From Mesorhizobium sp. 1M-11 (GTDB lineage Bacteria; Pseudomonadota; Alphaproteobacteria; Rhizobiales; Rhizobiaceae), in the NCBI RefSeq assembly GCF_001303895.1, contig NZ_LJSD01000016.1, positions 1-64,000 of the forward strand: a stretch of 64,000 nt of DNA. The letters run 5' to 3'. Positions 9,197 through 18,997 of this stretch are shown piece by piece. Both the position numbers and the translations under genes were made by a program. The number at the start of each line of letters is the position of its first letter. Position 1 is the stretch's first letter. Under the pieces are notes generated by a model. It ran no database searches. It saw only the letters and a list, made by a program, of their open reading frames with translations, and was not told the DNA's origin.

Positions 9197-10247
9197 ACAG
9201 CGGCCCGAGCCGTCCGCTTCCATGCGCATAGCCGCTCCAATAATCGCCACAGCACTTACGATCGCTGTGGGTTCGGCGATGTTTGCCGGTCTGGGTTATG
9301 ATCCGGTATCCACCTTGCAGGCTTTCTTCATCACCCCAATCAGTTCTTTGAACGGTTTGTCGGAACTGTTGCTGAAAGCGTCGCCGCTGATCCTGATCGC
9401 TTGTGGCTTGGCCGTGGGCTTCCGCGCCAATGTCTGGAACATAGGTGCAGAGGGCCAGTTGATCATCGGCGCTATCGCAGCTTGCGGCGTCGGGCTGTTC
9501 TACCCCAATCCCGAAAGCCCGATCCTGCTGCCGTTGATGTTTGTCGCAGGCGCCGCTGCGGGCATGGCCTGGGCTGCGATTCCGGCATTTCTCCGCGCCA
9601 GGCTGAACACGAACGAAATCCTGGTCACCTTGATGATGACCTACATCGCCACGCTCTTTCTCTCGTGGCTCGTGCATGGACCATGGCGCGACCCAGCAGG
9701 CTTCAACTACCCGCAGACGGCGCTGCTGCCGGCGGCAGCCATGTTCGAACCCTTTGACTATGCCTACCGTGTCAACTCGTCGGTGTTCATCACCGTCGTC
9801 GCGGTCGTGCTGATGTGGCTTTTCACCGACCGCAGTTTCCTCGGCTACAAGATGAAGGTCAGCGGTGCGGCCCCGCATGCGGCCCGCTACGCGGGCTTCC
9901 GCGAATCCTCGGCGGTGTGGACCGGCCTGCTCGCGGGCGGCGCTGCCGCGGGCATTGCAGGCATGGCCGAAGTTGCCGGACCACTCGGACAACTCTCACC
10001 CCAGATCTCGCCGGGCTATGGTTTCGCCGCCATCATTGTCGCTTTCATCGGCCGGCTGAACGCCTTCGGTATCGTCCTCGGCGGGTTGCTGATGTCGCTC
10101 CTGTTCCTTGGTGGCGAGACTGTGCAGATGAACCTTGGTTTGTCGTCGTCGCTGACCCGCATCTTCCAGGGTATTCTTCTGTTCTTCCTGCTGGCCACCG
10201 ATTTCTTCATCTTCTACCGGTTTCGCCGCGTCCCGGAGCACGCCTGA
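9180..10247 (+). CDS. ABC transporter permease (nucleoside-type, first subunit)
   Basis: An inner-membrane permease of about 355 residues in the BPD_transp_2 family with eight or more hydrophobic segments. It includes the conserved ANVWNIGAEGQLIIGA stretch and the TNEILVTLMMTYIA loop seen in nucleoside-importer permeases. The start is probably the TTG at 9180, preceded by GAGGAGAG; an ATG eight codons earlier at 9156 is the alternative. Either start overlaps the ATPase gene, showing translational coupling. It pairs with the following permease to form the membrane channel. Confidence 0.9.
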   Translation: MLYRIEQRPEPSASMRIAAPIIATALTIAVGSAMFAGLGYDPVSTLQAFFITPISSLNGLSELLLKASPLILIACGLAVGFRANVWNIGAEGQLIIGAIAACGVGLFYPNPESPILLPLMFVAGAAAGMAWAAIPAFLRARLNTNEILVTLMMTYIATLFLSWLVHGPWRDPAGFNYPQTALLPAAAMFEPFDYAYRVNSSVFITVVAVVLMWLFTDRSFLGYKMKVSGAAPHAARYAGFRESSAVWTGLLAGGAAAGIAGMAEVAGPLGQLSPQISPGYGFAAIIVAFIGRLNAFGIVLGGLLMSLLFLGGETVQMNLGLSSSLTRIFQGILLFFLLATDFFIFYRFRRVPEHA

Positions 10248-11167
10248 TGGATCTTTTCATCGCCATCTTCACCGGCACGGCCATAGCCGCCACGCCGCTG
10301 ATTTTTGCAGCGCTCGGCGAGCTCGTCGTCGAGAAATCCGGCGTGCTCAACCTCGGCATCGAAGGAATGATGCTGGTGGGAGCAGCCGCCGCTTTCTGGG
10401 CTGTTATCGCCGGGCTGCCCATGCCGGTTGCGATTCTCGCAGGCGCGCTCGCCGGCGCGGCCGCCTCGCTGTTGTTTGGCGTGCTGGCACTCACGTTTTT
10501 GACCAATCAGTATGCCGCGGGACTCGCGCTTGCCATCTTCGGATCGGGTGTCTCGGCTTTCCTCGGACGCGGCTTCGGCTCGGCGCCAATCGACGCACTC
10601 AAGCGCATCCACATCCCGCTATTGTCCGACATTCCTGTTATCGGACCGATGTTCTTTCGCTTCGACCCGATGGTCTATTTCGCCATCCTGATGTTCTTCG
10701 TCATCAGCTGGTTCCTGTACCGGACGAAAAGCGGACTGATCCTTCGCACGATCGGCGAGTCACCCGAGACGTCCCATGCAATCGGCTATCCAGTGATCCG
10801 CATCCGCTATCTCGCGGTGCTCTTTGGCGGGCTGATGGCCGGTCTCGCCGGCGCCTATCTGTCGGTGGCATATACACCGCTGTGGGTGGAGAACATGACC
10901 GCCGGCAAAGGCTGGATTTCACTTGCGCTGGTGGTCTTTGCCACCTGGCGGCCTCTGCGCATCTTGCTCGGAGCCTGGCTGTTCGGTGGAATGACCATTC
11001 TGCAACTGCAGGGGCAGGCGCTGGGCCTGGCCGTTCCATCGGAACTGCTTTCCGCCTTGCCTTATCTGGCAACGATCATTGTGCTGGTCATCATATCGCA
11101 GAACCGCCAGACACTCTCGCTGCACTTCCCGGCATCTCTGGCCAAGCCGTTTAGGCCTGCCACGTGA
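10247..11167 (+). CDS. ABC transporter permease (nucleoside-type, second subunit)
   Basis: A 306-residue hydrophobic permease of the same family as its neighbour. The signature EKSGVLNLGIEGMMLVGA near residue 30 corresponds to the cytoplasmic coupling region of nucleoside-type permeases. Its ATG overlaps the stop codon of the previous gene (TGATG), so the two are translationally coupled. It is the last gene of the plus-strand arm; the next gene is on the other strand. A GC-rich hairpin without a clear T-run lies at about 11186-11208 and could end the transcript. Confidence 0.92.
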   Translation: MDLFIAIFTGTAIAATPLIFAALGELVVEKSGVLNLGIEGMMLVGAAAAFWAVIAGLPMPVAILAGALAGAAASLLFGVLALTFLTNQYAAGLALAIFGSGVSAFLGRGFGSAPIDALKRIHIPLLSDIPVIGPMFFRFDPMVYFAILMFFVISWFLYRTKSGLILRTIGESPETSHAIGYPVIRIRYLAVLFGGLMAGLAGAYLSVAYTPLWVENMTAGKGWISLALVVFATWRPLRILLGAWLFGGMTILQLQGQALGLAVPSELLSALPYLATIIVLVIISQNRQTLSLHFPASLAKPFRPAT

Positions 11168-11281
11168 CCGAATGGAGGACGCTGCGCTCTGCTCCAGAGC
11201 AGCGCGCTCGTGAGCACTGTAGCCGTCCCCCGGACGTAGAGCCTTGCCGTTCTATCTGAAGACCTGCCGGAAAGCCGGTTT

Positions 11282-12274
11282 TCAAGCCGTTCTCTGCTCG
11301 AATTCGAGTACCTGCGCCTTCTGCCGCAGGCCTGTTGCGACGACGGATACCCTGAACTTTCCTTCCAGCGCCTGATCGAATATGGCGCCGACTATGATGT
11401 CGGCATCGGCATCGACTTCCTCACGGATACGGGTTGCTGCCTCATCGACCTCGAACAACGTCATGTCTGGCCCGCCGGAGATCGACACCAGCACGCCTCT
11501 TGCACCCCCCATCGATGCCTCGTCGAGAAGCGGGTTCGCGATTGCCGCTTCGGCCGCCGCCTTTGCCCGCCCCTCGCCTGAAGCCTCGCCCGTACCCATC
11601 ATTGCCCGGCCCATACCGCGCATCACCGCGCGCACATCGGCGAAATCGAGATTGATCAGCCCTTCCTTCATGATGAGGTCGGTGATGCAACCGACGCCGG
11701 CATAAAGGACGCGATCGGCCATGACGAAAGCATCCTCGAAGGTCGTCCTGGCATCGGCAATCCTGAAGAGGTTCTGGTTCGGGATGACGATTACCGTGTC
11801 GGCGCATTCGCGAAGTCGCTCGATGCCTTCCTCCGCCGCCGCCATGCGGCGCTTTCCTTCGAAGGCAAACGGCTTGGTGACGACGGCAACCGTCAGGATG
11901 CCGGCCTGCCGTGCCGCATGTGCGATGACGGGGGCAGCACCCGTTCCCGTTCCGCCTCCCATACCTGCGGTCACGAAGCACATATGTGTTCCCGCCAGGT
12001 GATCCATGATCTCGCTGATCGACTCTTGCGCCGCTGCGTCACCGACTTCCGGCACCGAACCCGCCCCCAGCCCTTCGGTAATGGCCGCCCCCAACTGGAT
12101 CAACCGCGGTGCCTTTGACATGGCAAGCGCCTGCGCATCCGTGTTGGCGACCAGGAACTCCGCGCCCTGCAATCCGGTGGCGATCATGTTGTTGACGGCA
12201 TTGCCGCCGCCGCCGCCCACCCCGACCACGGTGATCCTGGGTTTCATCTCGGTGATTCCCGGCCTGGCGTTCAT
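11282..12274 (-). CDS. ftsZ2: FtsZ-like tubulin homologue lacking the C-terminal tail (FtsZ2 type)
   Basis: A 330-residue GTPase of the FtsZ family. It has the nucleotide-binding [14 protein letters not shown], the tubulin signature [10 protein letters not shown] and the T7 synergy loop [11 protein letters not shown] with both aspartates, so it should bind and hydrolyse GTP on polymerising. It stops straight after the core domain: there is no linker and no conserved C-terminal peptide for binding FtsA, ZipA or MinC. Sinorhizobium meliloti has a comparable short second FtsZ. The division cluster (ftsQ, ftsA) is absent here, so the principal ftsZ is elsewhere. Start ATG 12274 follows GGAAGGAAG; the frame opens at 12325. 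Confidence 0.88.
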   Translation of the reverse strand: MNARPGITEMKPRITVVGVGGGGGNAVNNMIATGLQGAEFLVANTDAQALAMSKAPRLIQLGAAITEGLGAGSVPEVGDAAAQESISEIMDHLAGTHMCFVTAGMGGGTGTGAAPVIAHAARQAGILTVAVVTKPFAFEGKRRMAAAEEGIERLRECADTVIVIPNQNLFRIADARTTFEDAFVMADRVLYAGVGCITDLIMKEGLINLDFADVRAVMRGMGRAMMGTGEASGEGRAKAAAEAAIANPLLDEASMGGARGVLVSISGGPDMTLFEVDEAATRIREEVDADADIIVGAIFDQALEGKFRVSVVATGLRQKAQVLEFEQRTA

Positions 12275-12427
12275 TGCTGTCTTCCTTCCAAATGTTCGCC
12301 TTGTCGGTCCGAGACTTTGGGGCACGAGCCACGAATCGGAACAACACCCGCCTCAAGCAGGGAAACAGACCGAGCCCCGCCTCGCAAGCCTTGGACGGTT
12401 GAGGGGACGAGGGTCACCAATTTCTGC

Positions 12428-12462
12428 AAAGAAAGCCCCGCAAGGCGGTGAGCCTGCGGGGC
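12428..12462 (-). terminator. Rho-independent terminator after gapR
   Basis: GCCCCGCA at 12435-12442 pairs with TGCGGGGC at 12455-12462, and the stem extends inward with one bulge. On the minus strand the hairpin is followed by TTTCTTT. It lies about 50 bases past the gapR stop. Confidence 0.8.
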
Positions 12463-12510
12463 GACGTGGGACCCGAAAGGTGCCCAGATATCGTAACGGT
12501 TAAAGGCGGA

Positions 12511-12771
12511 TCACACCATGCCGAGCGCGGCCTTGTAGAGGTCGAGGATCGATTCCGCCTCCTGGCGCTCTGCCTGGTCCTGCTTGCGCAGGCGCACGAT
12601 GGCACGGATAGCCTTGGTGTCGAAGCCGGTGCCTTTGGCTTCCGCGTAGACATCCTTGATGTCATCAGCGATCGTCTTCTTTTCTTCCTCGAGACGCTCG
12701 ATGCGCTCGATGAGCGCCCGCAACTGGCCGGCGGCAACAGTCTGGCTGGTCTCGGTGATTTCGTCGGCCAT
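12511..12771 (-). CDS. gapR: GapR-type nucleoid-associated protein (DUF2312/UPF0335)
   Basis: An 86-residue alpha-helical protein of the DUF2312 family found throughout Alphaproteobacteria. The pattern [17 protein letters not shown] followed by [19 protein letters not shown] is diagnostic: a coiled-coil dimerisation helix, then basic helices. In Caulobacter, GapR encircles overtwisted AT-rich DNA ahead of replication forks and stimulates topoisomerases. The ATG at 12771 gives the usual family length and has GGAGACC upstream; another ATG four codons earlier is less likely. A strong terminator follows the gene. Confidence 0.9.
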   Translation of the reverse strand: MADEITETSQTVAAGQLRALIERIERLEEEKKTIADDIKDVYAEAKGTGFDTKAIRAIVRLRKQDQAERQEAESILDLYKAALGMV

Positions 12772-12896
12772 AATGGTCTCCATTCTTCTTCAGCGGCCAC
12801 GACTCGGGCAAGCGGCAACCGGTTTTCCGGCCGGTTCGATGCCCGACCGGACCTGGCAGGTCAAGGCCTGATTGTCAGCAATGTCTTGATGTTGCG

Positions 12897-15800
12897 TCAG
12901 CCGAACACCACCAGGAGATCCTTGGCGTCGATCTGATCGCCCGCCTTCACCAGCACCTCGGCAATGACGCCGTCGCGCTCGGCATGCAGTGCCGTTTCCA
13001 TCTTCATCGCCTCGATGGACAGAAGCACGTCGCCAGCCTTGACGCTCTGTCCGGCGGAAACCGACACGCCCGATACGACGCCGGGCATGGGCGCGCCGAG
13101 ATGCGCGTCGTTACCCGCCTCGGCCTTCAGCCTTGCCTTGCCGTTTGAGGCGCCATGCGCCCGGTCCGGCACCTTGACGCGGCGCGGCTGGCCGTTGAGC
13201 TCGAAGAAGACGGTGACCATGCCCTTTTCGTCGGTGTCACCGACGGCAAGGCAACGGATGACCAGCGTCTTACCCTTTTCGATGTCGACGAAAACCTCGT
13301 CCTCCGGCTTCATGCCGTAGAAATAGGTCGGCGTCGGCAGCACGCTGACCGGACCATAGGTTTCCTGCGCGGCGGCGAAATCGGAGAACACCTTCGGATA
13401 CATCAGCCACGAGGCGAATTCGTTCTCGGGCAGCTTGCGGCCGAGCTTTTCCTCGATCTCCTTGCGGTTCTTCTTCAGGTCCGCCGGCTTGAGAAGCGAG
13501 CCGGGGCGCACCGTGACCGGCTTGTCGCCCTTCAGCGCCTTCTTCTGCAGAGCCTCCGGCCAGCCGCCCGGCGACTGGCCGAGATCACCACGCAGCATCG
13601 AAACGACGGAATCCGGGAAGGCGATATCCTTACCCGGGTTCTCGACATCGGTCACCGTCAGGTCCTGGCTGACCATCATCAGCGCCATGTCGCCAACGAC
13701 CTTGGAGGATGGCGTCACCTTGACGATATCGCCGAACATCAGATTGACGTCGTGATAGGCCTGCGCCACCTCGTGCCAGCGTGTTTCCAGTCCGAGCGAG
13801 CGGGCCTGCTCCTTGAGGTTGGTGAACTGCCCGCCGGGCATTTCGTGCAGATAGACTTCCGACGCCGGCCCCTTGAGATCGCTTTCGAAGGCGGCATACT
13901 GGTTGCGCACCGCTTCCCAGTAGAACGAGATCTTGCGGATCCATTTCGGGTCGAGGCCTGGATCGCGATCAGTACCCTTCAACGCCTCGACGACAGAACC
14001 GAGACAAGGTTGCGAGGTGTTGCCGGAGAAGGCATCCATGGCCGCATCGATGGCATCGACCCCGCTTTCCACCGCCGCCAGCACGGTCGCGGCCGACAGG
14101 CCGGAGGTGTCATGCGTATGGAAATGGATCGGCAGGTCGGTTGCCTCGCGCAGCGCCTTGAACAGAACGCGTGCGGCTGCCGGCTTGAGCAGGCCGGCCA
14201 TGTCCTTGACGGCGATGATGTGGGCGCCGGCGGCTTCCAGTTCCTTGGCCAATCCGACATAGTAGGTCAGGCTGTATTTGGCCCTGTTCGGATCGAGGAT
14301 GTCGCCGGTGTAGCACATCGCCGCTTCGATCAGCTTGCCCTCGGCGCCGACCGCATCCATGGCGACACGCATGTTCTCGACCCAGTTCAGGCAGTCGAAG
14401 ACGCGGAACAGATCGACGCCGCCGTCTGCAGCCTGCTTGACGAAATGCTGCACAACATTGTCGGGATAATTGGTGTAGCCGACGCCGTTGGCGCCGCGCA
14501 GCAGCATCTGCAGGAGGATGTTCGGCGCCCTTTCGCGCACCAGCGACAACCGTTCCCACGGGTCCTCGGTCAGGAAGCGCATGGCGACGTCGAAGGTGGC
14601 ACCGCCCCAGCATTCAAGCGACAGAAGCTGTGGTAAGGCACGCGCATAGGTACCTGCGATGCGGGCAATGTCATGTGTGCGCACACGTGTCGCCAGCAGC
14701 GACTGATGGCCGTCGCGCATGGTGGTGTCGGTGACCAGCACCTGCTTTTGCGCGCGCATCCACTTGGCGAATTCTTCCGGACCAAGCTGATCGAGTTTTT
14801 GCTTGGTGCCGTCAGGGATCGGCGCGGTGAACCACGGGATGATCGGTGCTGCTGCATCCGGATTGGGCTTCGGCCGCCCCCGCGTCTCGGGGTGCCCGTT
14901 GACGCTGACGTCGGCCAGATAGTTGAGCAGCTTGGTGGCACGGTCCTGGCGCTTGACCTGCGCGAACAGTTCCGGCGTCGAGTCGATGAACTTCGTCGTG
15001 TAGGAATTGTCGGCGAAGCTCGGGTGATTGATGATCGCTTCGAGGAAGGTGAGATTGGTCGCCACGCCGCGAATACGGAACTCGCGCAACGCACGGTTCA
15101 TGCGCGAAATTGCTTCATCGGGCGTCGGTGCCCAGGCCGTCACCTTCTCGAGCAGCGGATCGTAGTAGCGAGTGATGACCGCACCCGAATAGGCCGTGCC
15201 GCCATCGAGGCGGATGCCGAAGCCGGTGGCACCGCGATAGGCGGTGATGCGGCCGTAGTCGGGAATGAAATTCTGCTCCGGATCTTCGGTGGTGATGCGG
15301 CACTGCAGGGCATGGCCGTTCAGCCGGATGTCCTTCTGCGCCGGCACACCCGATTCCGGCGCGCCGATGGCGAAGCCGTCGAGGATATGGATCTGTGCCT
15401 TGACGATATCGATGCCGGTCACCTGCTCGGTGACGGTGTGCTCCACCTGGATACGGGGATTGACCTCGATGAAGTAGAATTTGCCGGTATCGGCGTCCTG
15501 CAGAAATTCGACGGTGCCGGCGCCGATATAGCTGGTCTCGTTGGCGATCTTCAGCGCATAGCCGCAGAGTTCCTGGCGCAGCTCATTGCTGAGATAGGGG
15601 GCCGGTGCGCGCTCGACGACCTTCTGATTGCGGCGCTGGATCGAACAGTCACGCTCGAACAGATGCACGGCGTTGCCATGCGTGTCGCCGAGTATCTGAA
15701 CCTCGACATGGCGGGCCCGCTCGACCAGCTTCTCGAGATAGACCTCATCCTTGCCGAAAGCCGCCTTGGCCTCGCGCTTGCCTTCGGTGACCTCGCGGAT

Positions 15801-16355
15801 GAGGTCGGCTTCGCTGCGGATCGCGCGCATGCCGCGCCCGCCGCCGCCCCACGAAGCCTTGAGCATGACCGGATAGCCGATCGCCTTGGCCAGTTTCTTG
15901 ATGTCCCCGGCATCGTCTGGCAGCGGATCAGTGGCCGGCACGACAGGAACGCCGACTTCGATGGCGAGGTTGCGCGCCGCCACCTTGTTGCCGAGCCGGC
16001 GCATGGTCTCCGGCTTCGGGCCGATGAAGGTGATGCCGTTTGCAACGCAGGCTTCGGCGAATTCCGGGCTTTCCGACAAAAGGCCGTAACCCGGATGGAT
16101 GGCATCGGCGCCCGAGAGCTTGGCGACGCGGATCACCTCGTCGATCGAAAGATAGGCTTCGATCGGTCCCATGTCCTTGGCAAGCCACGGGCCGCGGCCG
16201 ACCTGATAGCTTTCGTCGGCCTTGAAGCGATGCAGCGAGTACTTGTCCTCTTCCGCCCAGATCGCCACCGTTTTGAGCCCCAGTTCGTTGGCCGCGCGGA
16301 AGACGCGGATAGCGATCTCGGAACGGTTGGCGACAAGGATCTTCGTGATTGCCAA
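12897..16355 (-). CDS. pyc: Pyruvate carboxylase
   Basis: A 1152-residue biotin enzyme that carboxylates pyruvate to oxaloacetate with ATP and bicarbonate, an anaplerotic step. The biotin carboxylase domain covers about residues 1-460, with the ATP-grasp glycine loop SWGGGGRGMR. The carboxyltransferase domain covers about 540-1000, with DTTMRDGHQSLLATRVRT at its start and LFRVFDCLNW inside. The C-terminal biotinyl domain has the biotinylated lysine in SIEAMKMETA. Length is the usual single-chain form. The start is a TTG at 16355 with GGAG seven bases upstream; MAITKILVANRSEIA matches the family N-terminus. Confidence 0.97.
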   Translation of the reverse strand: MAITKILVANRSEIAIRVFRAANELGLKTVAIWAEEDKYSLHRFKADESYQVGRGPWLAKDMGPIEAYLSIDEVIRVAKLSGADAIHPGYGLLSESPEFAEACVANGITFIGPKPETMRRLGNKVAARNLAIEVGVPVVPATDPLPDDAGDIKKLAKAIGYPVMLKASWGGGGRGMRAIRSEADLIREVTEGKREAKAAFGKDEVYLEKLVERARHVEVQILGDTHGNAVHLFERDCSIQRRNQKVVERAPAPYLSNELRQELCGYALKIANETSYIGAGTVEFLQDADTGKFYFIEVNPRIQVEHTVTEQVTGIDIVKAQIHILDGFAIGAPESGVPAQKDIRLNGHALQCRITTEDPEQNFIPDYGRITAYRGATGFGIRLDGGTAYSGAVITRYYDPLLEKVTAWAPTPDEAISRMNRALREFRIRGVATNLTFLEAIINHPSFADNSYTTKFIDSTPELFAQVKRQDRATKLLNYLADVSVNGHPETRGRPKPNPDAAAPIIPWFTAPIPDGTKQKLDQLGPEEFAKWMRAQKQVLVTDTTMRDGHQSLLATRVRTHDIARIAGTYARALPQLLSLECWGGATFDVAMRFLTEDPWERLSLVRERAPNILLQMLLRGANGVGYTNYPDNVVQHFVKQAADGGVDLFRVFDCLNWVENMRVAMDAVGAEGKLIEAAMCYTGDILDPNRAKYSLTYYVGLAKELEAAGAHIIAVKDMAGLLKPAAARVLFKALREATDLPIHFHTHDTSGLSAATVLAAVESGVDAIDAAMDAFSGNTSQPCLGSVVEALKGTDRDPGLDPKWIRKISFYWEAVRNQYAAFESDLKGPASEVYLHEMPGGQFTNLKEQARSLGLETRWHEVAQAYHDVNLMFGDIVKVTPSSKVVGDMALMMVSQDLTVTDVENPGKDIAFPDSVVSMLRGDLGQSPGGWPEALQKKALKGDKPVTVRPGSLLKPADLKKNRKEIEEKLGRKLPENEFASWLMYPKVFSDFAAAQETYGPVSVLPTPTYFYGMKPEDEVFVDIEKGKTLVIRCLAVGDTDEKGMVTVFFELNGQPRRVKVPDRAHGASNGKARLKAEAGNDAHLGAPMPGVVSGVSVSAGQSVKAGDVLLSIEAMKMETALHAERDGVIAEVLVKAGDQIDAKDLLVVFG

Positions 16356-16589
16356 GTGATTGCTCCAGCGCTCTAGGGAAGAAAGGCGGGCGCATGATTA
16401 GCGGGAAAATGCTGCAGTGCAACTAAAATAAGCACCCTTCGGAAATGAATACGGATCAGGCAGCGCAGACGTCGGGAAACGGGAAAGGCGCAGAAATTCC
16501 GTTGCGTCATGCAGGTCAAGAAACGCAAACAATTGCCTTCGTAAAAGGCTGCCGACCGAGCCGTTTTCTCAATAAAACGCATCCGGCAA

Positions 16590-16621
16590 AAGAAAATGCC
16601 CGGCGCGTTGCGCCGGGCATT
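16590..16621 (-). terminator. Rho-independent terminator of the liv operon
   Basis: AATGCCCGGCGC at 16595-16606 and GCGCCGGGCATT at 16610-16621 form a perfect 12-bp stem with a GTT loop. The minus strand continues TTCTTTTG. It is about 23 bases past the livJ stop. The remaining gap up to the pyc start at 16355 shows no further gene; the pyc promoter must lie there. Confidence 0.88.
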
Positions 16622-16643
16622 CCATCAGGAACTGAATAAAAGA

Positions 16644-17765
16644 TCAGTCGACCTTCGGCACGTAGGTGTACTTGCCGTCATCACCCTTCTTCCAGATGTA
16701 CATGACATAGCCCGGAAGCTTGGGGTCGCCCTTTTCGTCATAGGCGAGTTCGCCCAGAACAGTCTTGAACGGTCCCTTCTCGTGCATCGCCTTGGCGACT
16801 TCCTGGGGATCGTTCGACTTGGCGGCGGCGGCAGCCTGAGCGATCACCTGCACCGCTGCGTAGGAATACAGCGTGTAGGCTTCGGGCTCGAAGCCCTGGG
16901 CGCGGAACTTCGCGACCAGATCGTTGTTGTCCGGATTGAGACGTGGATCGGCGCCGAACGTGTTCAGCGTGCCTGCCACTGCATCGCCGGCGATCGAAGC
17001 AAGTTCGTTCGAGACGATGCCGTCGCCCGACATCAATGGCGCTTTCAGGCCCTGGTCGGTCGACTGGCGAATGATCAGACCAGCCTCGGTGTGCAGGCCG
17101 CCCCAATAGATCAGGGTGACGCCAGCTTCCTTCATCTTGGCGATCAGGGCAGAGAAGTCCTTGTCGCCGACGTTGACGCCTTCATACATGACTTCCTTGA
17201 CGCCAGCGGCATTCATCGCCTTCTTGGTCTCGTCAGCGAGGCCCTGGCCGTAAGGGGTCTTGTCATGGATGACCGCGATCTTGGCATCCTTGAAGTTCTT
17301 GGCGATGTAGGCACCGGCAATGCCGCCCTGCTGGTCGTCACGGCCGCAGGTGCGGAACACGTTCCACAGGCCGCGTTCGGTGAAGACCGGGTTGGTTGCG
17401 GCCGGCGTCACTTCGACGATGCCGTTCTCGGCATAGACTTCCGAGGCAGGGATCGACACGCCCGAGTTGAAGTGGCCGACCACGAACTTGACACCGTCGG
17501 CGACGAATTTGTTGGCAACCGAAATACCCTGCTTCGGATCGGACACGTCGTCGCCGACCGACAGCTTGACCTGCTCGCCATTGATGCCGCCGGCCGCATT
17601 GATCTCGGCGATGGCCATTTCGGCGCCCTTCTGCAACTGCGCGCCGAAGGCAGCATTGGGGCCAGTGATCGGGGCACCAACGGCAACCTGAAGGTCAGCC
17701 CACGCGTTGCCGCTGAACGCAACCAGCGCGGTCAGGGCCACGGCGGACAAAAGTGATTTTTTCAT
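16644..17765 (-). CDS. livJ: Branched-chain amino-acid ABC transporter substrate-binding protein (LivJ type)
   Basis: A 373-residue periplasmic binding protein. A Sec signal peptide ([19 protein letters not shown], cleavage near AWA) is followed by [21 protein letters not shown], the standard opening of the LivJ/LivK family. The two-lobed fold is intact, with VVGHFNSG and VTPAATNP contacting the ligand backbone in homologues. It is the last gene of the liv cluster, separated by 137 bases from the small membrane protein, so it may also have its own promoter for higher expression. Start ATG 17765 has GGGAG upstream; the longer frame to 17825 lacks a ribosome-binding site. Confidence 0.94.
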   Translation of the reverse strand: MKKSLLSAVALTALVAFSGNAWADLQVAVGAPITGPNAAFGAQLQKGAEMAIAEINAAGGINGEQVKLSVGDDVSDPKQGISVANKFVADGVKFVVGHFNSGVSIPASEVYAENGIVEVTPAATNPVFTERGLWNVFRTCGRDDQQGGIAGAYIAKNFKDAKIAVIHDKTPYGQGLADETKKAMNAAGVKEVMYEGVNVGDKDFSALIAKMKEAGVTLIYWGGLHTEAGLIIRQSTDQGLKAPLMSGDGIVSNELASIAGDAVAGTLNTFGADPRLNPDNNDLVAKFRAQGFEPEAYTLYSYAAVQVIAQAAAAAKSNDPQEVAKAMHEKGPFKTVLGELAYDEKGDPKLPGYVMYIWKKGDDGKYTYVPKVD

Positions 17766-17902
17766 TGAAACGCTCCCATTTACCGGGCGGGCGAGGATAG
17801 AGTCTTCACGCGATGCCCACCCCAATCGCAGAAAACGTACTTTGCCTCATTTTGAGGCCTTGTCACGCCGATTCTTGGTCGAAGCGGCGTGAGTCAAAAA
17901 CA

Positions 17903-18250
17903 TCAGGCTTTCGCCTTCCAGCTGAGCGGTGAAACCTTTTCATATAGCCAGCTATACTGCGTTACCATTTGGTTCGTCCGCGTATACTGGTAGCCGAGAA
18001 AAGCCAGCACCATCAGAACGATCGTATCGACGATGTAGTACTGCAGCGTGAACATCGTGCCTTCGAAAAGGGCGTGATGGATGAACCGCACGCCGAGCCC
18101 CAAGCCCAGGATGTAGACGAACAGCATCGGCCGCGTGCGCCATGTCTGCGCACAGGCCCTGCCTGTCATCCAGGCAGCCCATCCGCCCAACAGGCAGGTG
18201 ACGAAGAAGAACTGCCAGATCGAGGCTTCTTCATAGATGATGCCTTGCAT
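17903..18250 (-). CDS. Small inner-membrane protein of liv operon (DUF6867-like)
   Basis: A 115-residue hydrophobic protein with about three membrane segments: near residues 10-28 (IWQFFFVTCLLGGWAAWMTG), 42-58 (MLFVYILGLGLGVRFI) and 68-88 (LQYYIVDTIVLMVLAFLGYQ). The C-terminus is hydrophilic. I recognise it as a conserved companion of branched-chain amino-acid transporter operons in Hyphomicrobiales; I believe it corresponds to DUF6867 but cannot confirm that. It lies 18 bases after livF and so is co-transcribed. Function is unknown; an accessory role in the importer is plausible. Confidence 0.8.
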   Translation of the reverse strand: MQGIIYEEASIWQFFFVTCLLGGWAAWMTGRACAQTWRTRPMLFVYILGLGLGVRFIHHALFEGTMFTLQYYIVDTIVLMVLAFLGYQYTRTNQMVTQYSWLYEKVSPLSWKAKA

Positions 18251-18268
18251 GATGAAGACCCCCTGGGT

Positions 18269-18997
18269 TCAGTGATGCCCGCCTTCGAGATAGGCGGCGC
18301 GGACTTCCGGATTGGCAAGCAGGTCTTTGCCGGTGCCGCTCATGGTGACGTTGCCGTTCACCATGACATAGCCGCGCGTGGCGAGCTTCAACGCGCCGAA
18401 GGCGTTCTGCTCGACCAGGAACACTGTCAGTCCCTGCGTGCGATTGAGCTCGCGAATGGCGTCGAAGATCTGCTTGACGATCAGCGGCGCAAGACCAAGC
18501 GACGGCTCGTCCAGCAAAAGCAGTTTCGGCCGCGCCATCAGCGCACGCCCGATCGACAGCATCTGCTGCTCGCCGCCAGAAAGCGTGCCGCCACGCTGGC
18601 TGATGCGCTCCTTGAGGCGCGGGAACAGGGTGAAGACCTTCTCGACATCCTCGTTGTAGTATTTGAGGTTGTCGAGACTGGCCCCCATCTGCAGGTTTTC
18701 CATCACCGTCATACGCGGGAAGATGCGACGCCCTTCCGGCGACTGGGCGATGCGCAGCCTGGCGATTTCATGCGTCGGCATCTGCGTGATGTCGGTGCCC
18801 GCGAAAGTGATCGTTCCCGTACGCGCCCGCGGCGCGCCGAAGACAGTCATCATCAGCGTCGACTTGCCGGCGCCGTTGGCACCGATCAAGGCGACGATCT
18901 CGCCCTCGTTGACGCTGACATTGACGCCGTTCAACGCCCGGATGTTGCCGTAATAGGTGTGGACGCCCTTGATATCGAGCAGCGGTGCACCGGCCAT
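18269..18997 (-). CDS. livF: Branched-chain amino-acid ABC transporter ATP-binding protein LivF
   Basis: A 242-residue ABC ATPase. Walker A is GANGAGKST, the signature is LSGGEQQML and Walker B is LLLLDEPSLGLAP, followed by the switch histidine region of the family. The opening LDIKGVHTYYGNIRAL and the length are typical of LivF. Its ATG overlaps the stop of livG (TAATG), so the two ATPases are translationally coupled and should form the heterodimer that powers uptake. Confidence 0.95.
   Translation of the reverse strand: MAGAPLLDIKGVHTYYGNIRALNGVNVSVNEGEIVALIGANGAGKSTLMMTVFGAPRARTGTITFAGTDITQMPTHEIARLRIAQSPEGRRIFPRMTVMENLQMGASLDNLKYYNEDVEKVFTLFPRLKERISQRGGTLSGGEQQMLSIGRALMARPKLLLLDEPSLGLAPLIVKQIFDAIRELNRTQGLTVFLVEQNAFGALKLATRGYVMVNGNVTMSGTGKDLLANPEVRAAYLEGGHH

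Noticed and set aside
11186..11280. Terminators between the importer permease and ftsZ2
   Set aside because: GCTCTG/CAGAGC and CCGG/CCGG hairpins are present, but the stems are short and lack a clear T-run, so I did not list them as terminators.
13155..16376. Two plus-strand open frames of 493 and 567 residues
   Set aside because: Both are antisense to pyc, which is intact and well conserved; their residue composition is typical of reverse-frame artefacts.
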